Source of the DNA: Gordonia alkanivorans NBRC 16433
GTDB taxonomy: Bacteria > Actinomycetota > Actinomycetes > Mycobacteriales > Mycobacteriaceae
DNA length: 64,000 nt
Direction of reading: 5' to 3'
Assembly: GCF_000225505.1 (NCBI RefSeq)
Contig: NZ_BACI01000053.1
Coordinates: 1-64,000, forward strand
The position numbers were made by a program, and so were the translations under genes. Of the stretch, positions 58,132-64,000 are shown piece after piece (position 1 is the first letter of the stretch; each line of letters begins with the position of its first letter). The notes under the pieces were generated by a model. That model did no database searches, had not been told where the DNA came from, and saw only the letters and a program-made list of their open reading frames with translations.

Positions 58132-59532
58132 TCAGTCGCAGGCGGCGAGCAGCTGCTTGAGCTGATCGTCGAACGCGTTGGCGATCTCCCACGGGTCGGG
58201 GGTCTGATCGGTGCACGCCAGGATGCCGATGTTGAGGTTCCCGTCGGCGGAGAACACCGTGATGTTCAGGCCGAGTCCGTGGAAGATCGGTCCGAGCGGG
58301 TAGACCGCGGTGACCCGACAACCGAGGAAGTACAACGGGAAGTCGGGACCGGCGACGTTCGACACGAGGACATTGAAGATCGGCGGATGCGCCGACGCCA
58401 GCTTCCGGTTGCCGTAGACCTTCATCGCCGTCGACAACGTGGTCCCGGGCGCGAACTGCGCCCAGGATCGCAGGATGTTGGCGTCGATCTCGGCGTGGTG
58501 TTCCTTCGACGTACGGCTGAACTCCGCCTGCTTCTCGAGTCGCTCCACTGGATCCTCGATGTCGGTGGGCAACTGGGTGAACATCCCGGTCACCTTGTTG
58601 GTCCCCTCGACCACGAGATCTTTCTCGTCGGCATCGTGCACCGACACCGGCACCATCCCGACGAGCGGTTTGTCGGGCAGTTCGTCGTGTTCGAGAAGGT
58701 AGGTGCGCAGCGCACCGCCGACCAAGGCCAGGACGACGTCGTTGATCTTCACCCCGAAGTGGTTCTTCACCCGCTTGACGTCGTCGAGCGACAGTTGGCT
58801 GAGGCCGATGCTGCGATGGGGCGTGATCGTCGAGTTGAACCGCGTCCGGGGCGCCATGAACGGAGCGGGCATGGCCGACTGGTGCTGGGCGCGGCGCAGC
58901 CACCCGACCGGCACGCTGACCGTTCGCGGCAGCAGTTTGGCCATCGCCAGCGGGCGCTGGACGAAGTAGTTGAGCGCCCCCGTCGCGGCGATCGTCGCGC
59001 GCGACGGCGGACCGGCCGACTCGCGGATCTTCGACGAGTCGAGTTCAGGTGGTTCCGGTGTGAGGGTGCACATCTGGGCGAGCATCTCGGCGCTGGTGAC
59101 ACCGTCCGTGCCGGCGTGGTGCATGCGCAGCATCGCGCAGATACGGCCGTTGGACAGTCCCTCGATGATCCACAGTTCCCATAGCGGCTTGCCCCGGTCG
59201 AGGGTCTGACCGGCGAGATGACCGCACAGTTCGGCGACCTCACCGGCACCGCCCGGTGCGGGCACGGCCACCCGATGGACGTGACGCTCGATGTCGAAGT
59301 CCTCGTCCTCGATCCACACGGGGTGGTCGATGTTGAAGACGGAGTTGTCGAGTTTGCGGCGGAAGGCCGGGATCGCGGCGACGCGCCGCTCCATCTCCGC
59401 ACGCAGCTTGGCGAAGTCGTACCCGTCCGGCATGGTGCTCGGATCGATCTCCACGAGACCGATGACGTGCATCAGCTGGCTGCGGGTCTCCAGGTAGAGG
59501 AACGACGCATCCAAACCACTCAACCGCTGCAT
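58132..59532 (-). CDS. Wax ester synthase/diacylglycerol acyltransferase (WS/DGAT)
   Basis: 466 residues. N-terminal MQRLSGLDASFLYLET, active-site HHxxxDG as MRMHHAGTDGVTSAE near residue 140, and the C-terminal DUF1298 half with NVLVSNVAGPDFPLYFLGC and PIFHGLGLNITVFS. Transfers acyl groups from acyl-CoA to diacylglycerol or fatty alcohol, making storage triacylglycerol or wax ester at the membrane. The ATG at 59532 gives the canonical family start; the open frame goes 17 codons further. Organisms of this group carry many paralogues. Confidence 0.92.
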   Translation of the reverse strand: MQRLSGLDASFLYLETRSQLMHVIGLVEIDPSTMPDGYDFAKLRAEMERRVAAIPAFRRKLDNSVFNIDHPVWIEDEDFDIERHVHRVAVPAPGGAGEVAELCGHLAGQTLDRGKPLWELWIIEGLSNGRICAMLRMHHAGTDGVTSAEMLAQMCTLTPEPPELDSSKIRESAGPPSRATIAATGALNYFVQRPLAMAKLLPRTVSVPVGWLRRAQHQSAMPAPFMAPRTRFNSTITPHRSIGLSQLSLDDVKRVKNHFGVKINDVVLALVGGALRTYLLEHDELPDKPLVGMVPVSVHDADEKDLVVEGTNKVTGMFTQLPTDIEDPVERLEKQAEFSRTSKEHHAEIDANILRSWAQFAPGTTLSTAMKVYGNRKLASAHPPIFNVLVSNVAGPDFPLYFLGCRVTAVYPLGPIFHGLGLNITVFSADGNLNIGILACTDQTPDPWEIANAFDDQLKQLLAACD

Positions 59533-59653
59533 GACACCAGCCTTTCCGTCCCGGCCCCGGGCCCCCACGCCATCATGCCGCACGCGGGAGACCCCGGATG
59601 TGTGTTCGTCTCAGTCGCTCGTCCAGGTTGCCACCGATCCCCTCGAGGAGGAC

Positions 59654-60490
59654 TCAGATCGGCATCGAATCGACCATCTCGAGGACGTTCTGGGCGGGGG
59701 TCTGCAACACCACGATCATCGCCAGTTCCCGGGCCGGGTCGTCGGTGATCTTGAAGACGCCGCGACCGTTCTCGTCGATCAGGCCGGTGCCGTGCCTCCA
59801 CCGCACCGGACGCGAGGTCGCCGACGACCGGGAGTACTCGGCGTTGAGCGCATCCCTCGAGGCGAACCAGAACACGCCGAAGGGGCGGTCGACGGCCCCG
59901 GCGGCACAGCGCACCACGAACACGGTGCGCACCTTGCCGTTTCCGGTCTCCGACGGGCCGACCTCGTCGCGGCCACCGGCGTATCGGCGGACGCACTCGG
60001 TGTCGTTCCACTTCGCGGCGGTGTCCGGCGTCTGCGGGAGGAGTTCGGGGAACTGCTCGACGAGTGGCGCGTAGACACCCCAGCTCGCGCCGGTCCGTAC
60101 CGACTGCGGCGGGCTCGGCGGCGAGACGGCGTTCCCGTCCAGTGCGGCCACCCGGTAGGTGTGCTCACCCGCGGGCACGGCCGCGTCGAGGACCTCGGTC
60201 TCCGTACCGCGGTAGACGACGAACCCGTCGTCGCGGACGAGCTGATAACCCGTCGCCCCCGGAACCGGTTCCCAGGTCGCGACGAGGCGTCCCGTACCGG
60301 CGTCGAGTGTCAGACCGGTGGGCGTGTCCGGCACGTCGACGCTGGTGAACGCCCGCACGGAGAAGAACGAGCCGACCGCCGTCAACAGCACGGCGAGGAC
60401 GATCAACGCGATGGTCCACGGCCGCAGGGTCGGCGTACGCGGCGGGGTGGTGGGCGGCCCCGCGGGCTGGGTGGTGACCGGTTGCGCCAT
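59654..60490 (-). CDS. Membrane-anchored FN3-type sensor-like protein, paralogue of the kinase ectodomain
   Basis: 278 residues: a Pro/Thr-rich cytosolic N-terminus, one membrane helix (WTIALIVLAVLLTAVGSFFSV, ~25-45), a fibronectin-III-like domain (~50-130: TGLTLDAGTGRLVATWEPVPGATGYQLV) and a C-terminal extracellular domain with cysteines in TECVRR and VVRCAA. The order and the motifs WGVYAPLVEQFPELLP and final SMPI mirror the ectodomain of the adjacent kinase (WGELQPIADLYHDLVP, RLPI). The ATG overlaps the kinase stop by one base (TGATG), so it is cotranslated. Probably a partner of the kinase receptor. Confidence 0.75.
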   Translation of the reverse strand: MAQPVTTQPAGPPTTPPRTPTLRPWTIALIVLAVLLTAVGSFFSVRAFTSVDVPDTPTGLTLDAGTGRLVATWEPVPGATGYQLVRDDGFVVYRGTETEVLDAAVPAGEHTYRVAALDGNAVSPPSPPQSVRTGASWGVYAPLVEQFPELLPQTPDTAAKWNDTECVRRYAGGRDEVGPSETGNGKVRTVFVVRCAAGAVDRPFGVFWFASRDALNAEYSRSSATSRPVRWRHGTGLIDENGRGVFKITDDPARELAMIVVLQTPAQNVLEMVDSMPI

Positions 60491-62379
60491 CAGATCGGCA
60501 GCCTCTTCAGCAGATCGGCCGCGGCTGCGGCCGTCTTGCCGGGAACCACTACCCACACAACCGATTGCGCGCGGTCACCGGTGTCGTGGGCGAGGATGGC
60601 CTGCCCCTGATCGCGCTGCTTGTCCGAGAGATACAGCGTGCCGGTGTGGCCCTGGGCCGTCGTGTAACCGGTCCCGCGCAGGTTGTACGCGGTCACGTCG
60701 GCCGCGGCCCGCGCCTCCTCGGGGGTGTCGTACACGTCGATGATCACCTGGTAGTCGGCGTTCTTGGCCTCCTCGTCGAGGTAGCGGGTGCACCAGACCG
60801 TGCGCTTGGACGACTCGAACGCGAGGTCGCCGTCCTCGCCCCAGCACCGCATGCCGTCGAAACCGTTGGTGCTCAACGGTGATGCCGGCACCAGGTCGTG
60901 GTAGAGGTCGGCGATGGGTTGCAGTTCGCCCCACGTCATGAAGACGTCGACCGCCTCGGAGTTGCGGGAGAACTCGGAGGTCCGGCCGTCCTCGTCCTGC
61001 GCGGCGACCTGATAGGTGTAGGTCCCCGGTACGGGACGCGGCGCGGTGAACTTGGTGCCCGGACCGGAGTAGATCACCTCGTCGTTCTGGGTGACCACGT
61101 AGTTCGTCGCATCGTCGACGTGGCTCCAGGACAGTTCGACCGCCGTCGTCGACACCTCCGCATCGGGCGGACTGGGGGTCTCCAGATTCCCCGCGGAGGT
61201 GCTCACGAATGCCGCTCCGGCACCGAGGATTCCGGCGATCAGCGCCAGCGACGCCCCGATCGCGACCACCGTGGCGACACCACGGCGGGCCGGCCGGGCC
61301 GGTTCCGCGGCGGGCGCGGGCGACCATCCGTGCAGGGTCTCTGCCGAGACGCTCCGCGGTGGCCCCAATCGCGCTCGGGTCGTCGGATCGGTCGGTTGAT
61401 CATGAGGCGCCGCAGACGATGTCGGGTGTCCGGTGGCCGGCGCCACCGGGGCCTGCCCCGAAGAAGACCGATAGCCACCGGGAGTCGGCTGCAGACCCGA
61501 CCCGACGAGGGTCTGGCGGGTGTCGAAGGCATCGCGGAGGGCGTCGGCGAACTCACCCGCGGCCGGATACCGGTCGTCGGGGTTCTTGGCCATCGCCCGT
61601 GCGAGCACCCCGTCGACCGCGGTCGGCAACGCCCCGTTGCGACTGCTCGCCGCCGGCGGCTCGTGGTACATGTGCGCAGTCATCAGGCCGTGCAACGACG
61701 GGGAGTCGAAAGGCGGTGCACCGGTCAGGAGTTCGTAGGCGGTCGCCCCGAGCGAGTAGATGTCGCTGCGGGCGTCGACTCGGCGACCCTCGATCTGCTC
61801 GGGCGACGCGTAGTGCATCGTCCCGATCGTGATGCCGGTGCCGGTCAGGTTCGTGACCTCGTCGAGCACCTGCGCGATGCCGAAGTCGGTGACCTTCACC
61901 GCCTCCGGGGGCAGCGACCCGGTGTTGCCGGGACCGCCACCGACGCCGGGGGTGACGAGGATGTTGGCGGGTTTGATGTCGCGGTGCATGATCCCGCGAC
62001 GGTGGGCGGCGTCGAGTCCGGCCGCCACCCCGGTGACGATCGTGCACGCCAGCCGGGGGTCGAGCGGCGAGTCGGCCGCGAGCATCCGCGCGACGTCGAT
62101 ACCGGGTACGTACTCCATCGCGATCCAGAGCTGCCCGTCGAAGACACCGCGGTCGTAGACGGTCACGACATTGGGATGGTGCAACGGCGCGACGATGTCG
62201 GCCTCCCGCTCGAACCGGGCGCGGAAGACCGGGTCCGTGGCATGACCCGACCGCAGGACCTTGAGAGCGTCCGACCGTGGGAGCCGGGGATGGGCCGCCT
62301 TGTAGACGTCGCCCATGCCGCCTCGTCCGAGCACGTCGAGGACGCGGTACCCCGCGATCAGGTCCCCTACCTGGTACAT
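60490..62379 (-). CDS. Transmembrane Ser/Thr protein kinase (PknB family)
   Basis: About 629 residues. Cytosolic kinase domain: P-loop GRGGMGDVYKA, ALKVL lysine, catalytic HRDIKPANI, DFG in VTDFGIAQV, then a Thr-rich activation loop and MHYASPEQ. A Pro/Ser-rich linker leads to one membrane helix (ATVVAIGASLALIAGILGAGAAFV, ~385-410), an FN3-like domain (~425-505) and a C-terminal extracellular domain with two cysteines (MRCWGE, VWCTRY). No PASTA repeats, so the ligand differs from PknB. ATG at 62379 with AGGACG upstream; an ATG 9 codons earlier is also possible. Coupled to the paralogous ectodomain gene. Confidence 0.9.
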   Translation of the reverse strand: MYQVGDLIAGYRVLDVLGRGGMGDVYKAAHPRLPRSDALKVLRSGHATDPVFRARFEREADIVAPLHHPNVVTVYDRGVFDGQLWIAMEYVPGIDVARMLAADSPLDPRLACTIVTGVAAGLDAAHRRGIMHRDIKPANILVTPGVGGGPGNTGSLPPEAVKVTDFGIAQVLDEVTNLTGTGITIGTMHYASPEQIEGRRVDARSDIYSLGATAYELLTGAPPFDSPSLHGLMTAHMYHEPPAASSRNGALPTAVDGVLARAMAKNPDDRYPAAGEFADALRDAFDTRQTLVGSGLQPTPGGYRSSSGQAPVAPATGHPTSSAAPHDQPTDPTTRARLGPPRSVSAETLHGWSPAPAAEPARPARRGVATVVAIGASLALIAGILGAGAAFVSTSAGNLETPSPPDAEVSTTAVELSWSHVDDATNYVVTQNDEVIYSGPGTKFTAPRPVPGTYTYQVAAQDEDGRTSEFSRNSEAVDVFMTWGELQPIADLYHDLVPASPLSTNGFDGMRCWGEDGDLAFESSKRTVWCTRYLDEEAKNADYQVIIDVYDTPEEARAAADVTAYNLRGTGYTTAQGHTGTLYLSDKQRDQGQAILAHDTGDRAQSVVWVVVPGKTAAAAADLLKRLPI

Positions 62380-62495
62380 GTCGTCCTCATCGGCCCTTGC
62401 ACCCATGCCTTCGGGCGGATGCGTAGGCACCGAATGCTACCGAGTGTCGCGAAACGCGGCCGGAGGACACCATCCGAACCCTAGGATCGGCGACG

Positions 62496-63047
62496 ATGAA
62501 ATCCACCGAGAAAGTCACCGACACCACCGGGACCTTCAGCGCCGACGAACTGAACGAGGCGTTTGCAGGGTTCCAGCGCACGGTCGCCGAGGTCGCGGCC
62601 GGCGGAGACTGGGACCGCTACGCCGACATGTTCACCGAGGACGCCGACTTCGTAGAGCACGCGCTGGGCACGATGCGGGGCCGCGAGGAGATCCGGGCCT
62701 GGGCCTGGCGCACCATGACGGCCTTCCCCGGCAGCCACATGACGTCGTTTCCTTCGCTGTGGCACGTCGTCGACGCCCCGACGAGCCGGGTGATCTGCGA
62801 GGTCGACAACCCGATGCGCGACCCCGGCGACCAGAGCCTCATCACCGCCACCAACATCACCATCCTCACCTATGCGGGCGACGGCCTGTGGAACAAGGAG
62901 GAAGACGTCTACAACCCGATGGAGTTCGGCCGGGCGGCGATGCGGTGGTGTGAGAAGGCCCGCGAATTCGGCAACCTCGACGAGGCCGCCGAACAGTGGA
63001 TGACGACCACCGGCGCCTTCTTCGCCCGGCCCCGCAGCAAGGACTGA
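62496..63047 (+). CDS. NTF2/SnoaL-like protein
   Basis: 183 residues with the SnoaL/NTF2-like fold signatures: a long first helix (ADELNEAFAGFQRTVAEVAAGGDWDRYADMFTEDADFVEHALGTMRGREEIRAWAW pattern, about 18-70) and strands with WHVVD and ICEVDN. Such proteins bind or isomerise small hydrophobic ligands; no catalytic residues can be assigned. ATG start, divergent from the kinase gene (about 117 bp between). A tight inverted repeat follows its stop. Confidence 0.75.
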   Translation: MKSTEKVTDTTGTFSADELNEAFAGFQRTVAEVAAGGDWDRYADMFTEDADFVEHALGTMRGREEIRAWAWRTMTAFPGSHMTSFPSLWHVVDAPTSRVICEVDNPMRDPGDQSLITATNITILTYAGDGLWNKEEDVYNPMEFGRAAMRWCEKAREFGNLDEAAEQWMTTTGAFFARPRSKD

Positions 63048-63385
63048 CACCGGCAGGGACCCTGCCCACCTGCGACGAGACCGCCGGGCGGCCGGCCACG
63101 ACGACCGTGACCGAAACCACCGGGGACGGTCGTAACGTCGGCACCAGCAGGACACGACAGCATCACTGACGGACTTGGGACGCGGTCCCGAGTGCCGTAG
63201 GCTAGAGCTTTGACCAGTGGGGGTAGGGCTGCGCGGCCGCGTGTCCGAGACCACCCAAGATCCGCCCGGGTGGGCGCGACCCGCCCACGACGATGTCGCG
63301 ATCACACTCGTGGCACCGCCGCGAGGCTGACAATGACGACACACGTACGACGACACACGCGGACACCGTTTCGGAGGACATCTAT
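63048..63385. other. Intergenic region upstream of desA
   Basis: 338 bp without a gene. It begins with a small inverted repeat, GGCAGGG A CCCTGCC (63052-63066), which may end transcription of the NTF2-like gene. Near 63195-63225 the sequence TAGGCTAGAGCTTTGACC could hold promoter elements for desA, followed by a leader of about 150 bases containing ACGACACACG-type repeats. Confidence 0.4.
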
Positions 63386-64000
63386 ATGGCACGCGAGCTG
63401 ACGCAACTCGAGCTTCTCAAGGAGCTCGCCCCCGTTGCCGAGGACAACGTCAACCGCCACTTGAAGACCGCCAAGGACTGGAACCCGCACGACTACGTCC
63501 CGTGGGACGAGGGCCGCAACTTCGCCGCCCTCGGCGGCGTCGACTACGACCCCGAGCAGTCGCACCTCGACGAGGTCGCCAAGGCCGCGATGATCACGAA
63601 CCTGCTGACCGAGGACAACCTGCCCTCGTACCACCGGGTCATCGCCGACAACTTCTCGATGGACTCCGCGTGGGGCCACTGGGTCGGTCGCTGGACCGCC
63701 GAGGAGAACCGCCACGGCATTGTCATGCGCGACTACCTCGTGGTCACCCGCGGTGTCGATCCGGTCGCCCTCGAAGAGGCCCGGATGATCCACATGACCA
63801 ACGGCTACGACCCGATGCTGGCGGACGCCGGCCGCGTCGACGAACTCGAGGAGCACGCCGACGAACTGGGCCTCCTCCACTCGGTCGCGTACGTGACCTT
63901 CCAAGAGCTCGCGACCCGCGTCAGCCACCGCAACACCGGCAAGGCCTGCAACGACCCCATCGCCGACAAGATGCTGCAGCGCATCGCGGCCGACGAGAAC
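63386..64000 (+). CDS. desA: Acyl-[ACP] desaturase, partial (runs off the window)
   Basis: 205 codons visible, open to the window edge. Starts MARELTQLELLKELAPVAE with GGAGGA 7 bases upstream. First di-iron half: the Glu in LLTEDNLPSYH and EENRH in TAEENRHGIVMRDY. The sequence stops at IAADEN, where the second EExxH motif would follow. Similar to mycobacterial DesA1/DesA2, soluble desaturases that introduce double bases-of-unsaturation into acyl-ACP chains destined for mycolic and other fatty acids, using ferredoxin electrons. Which paralogue cannot be decided from this half. Confidence 0.92.
   Translation, partial: MARELTQLELLKELAPVAEDNVNRHLKTAKDWNPHDYVPWDEGRNFAALGGVDYDPEQSHLDEVAKAAMITNLLTEDNLPSYHRVIADNFSMDSAWGHWVGRWTAEENRHGIVMRDYLVVTRGVDPVALEEARMIHMTNGYDPMLADAGRVDELEEHADELGLLHSVAYVTFQELATRVSHRNTGKACNDPIADKMLQRIAADEN

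Overview
The window is high-GC DNA with dense, short-spaced operons and frequent ATGA/GTGA overlaps. The gene content points to a mycolate-producing actinobacterium of the order Mycobacteriales, most likely Gordonia or a close relative. Indicators are a WS/DGAT acyltransferase, a DesA-type acyl-ACP desaturase, a ferredoxin-fused FprB-like reductase, DUF3558 lipoproteins and a PknB-type kinase. The genus is an inference. No rRNA, tRNA, CRISPR array or transposase was found.

Left part (1-14.4 kb): a probably 5'-truncated large protein gene behind a DUF2277 gene and its hairpin; a zinc-less quinone reductase; a small-molecule methyltransferase; and a three-gene operon (flavin monooxygenase, alpha/beta hydrolase, SDR) divergent from a TetR gene, with a perfect 30-bp inverted repeat between them. 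The operon fits a ketone, ester, alcohol route. Next comes a tight operon of unknown purpose: FprB-like reductase, GT4 glycosyltransferase, SAM methyltransferase and a terpene-cyclase/glycosidase-like protein, followed by an F420-type oxidoreductase. The divergent acyl-ACP thioesterase shares an intergenic region containing a perfect match to the KstR motif.

Middle (15-28 kb): two adjacent DUF3558 lipoproteins, one fused in frame to an S4 RNA-binding domain; a small membrane protein; a secreted protein with a Ser/Asp/Gly-rich tail; then a guanidine (or urea) degradation operon (permease, two DUF1989 proteins, carboxyltransferase, allophanate hydrolase). The carboxylase lacks its biotin carboxylase and biotin carrier domains. 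A TetR gene and a perfect 20-bp palindrome sit at its head.

Centre (28-47 kb): one 18.3-kb NRPS gene encoding five modules (C-A-T-E, C-A-T, C-A-T, C-A-T, C-A-T-TE). It is translationally coupled to a secreted protein and followed by a strong hairpin. A MarR gene is divergent. No MbtH, tailoring or export gene lies nearby.

Right part (47-64 kb): an AbiEi/DUF559 gene bracketed by near-identical hairpins; the valine-catabolic mmsA, acyl-CoA dehydrogenase, mmsB operon; a flavodoxin behind an IdeR/DtxR-like box; a DMT transporter; SixA phosphatase; two different NAD synthetases in tandem; WS/DGAT; a Ser/Thr kinase coupled to a kinase-less relative of its own ectodomain; an NTF2-like protein; and the start of a desA gene running off the window.
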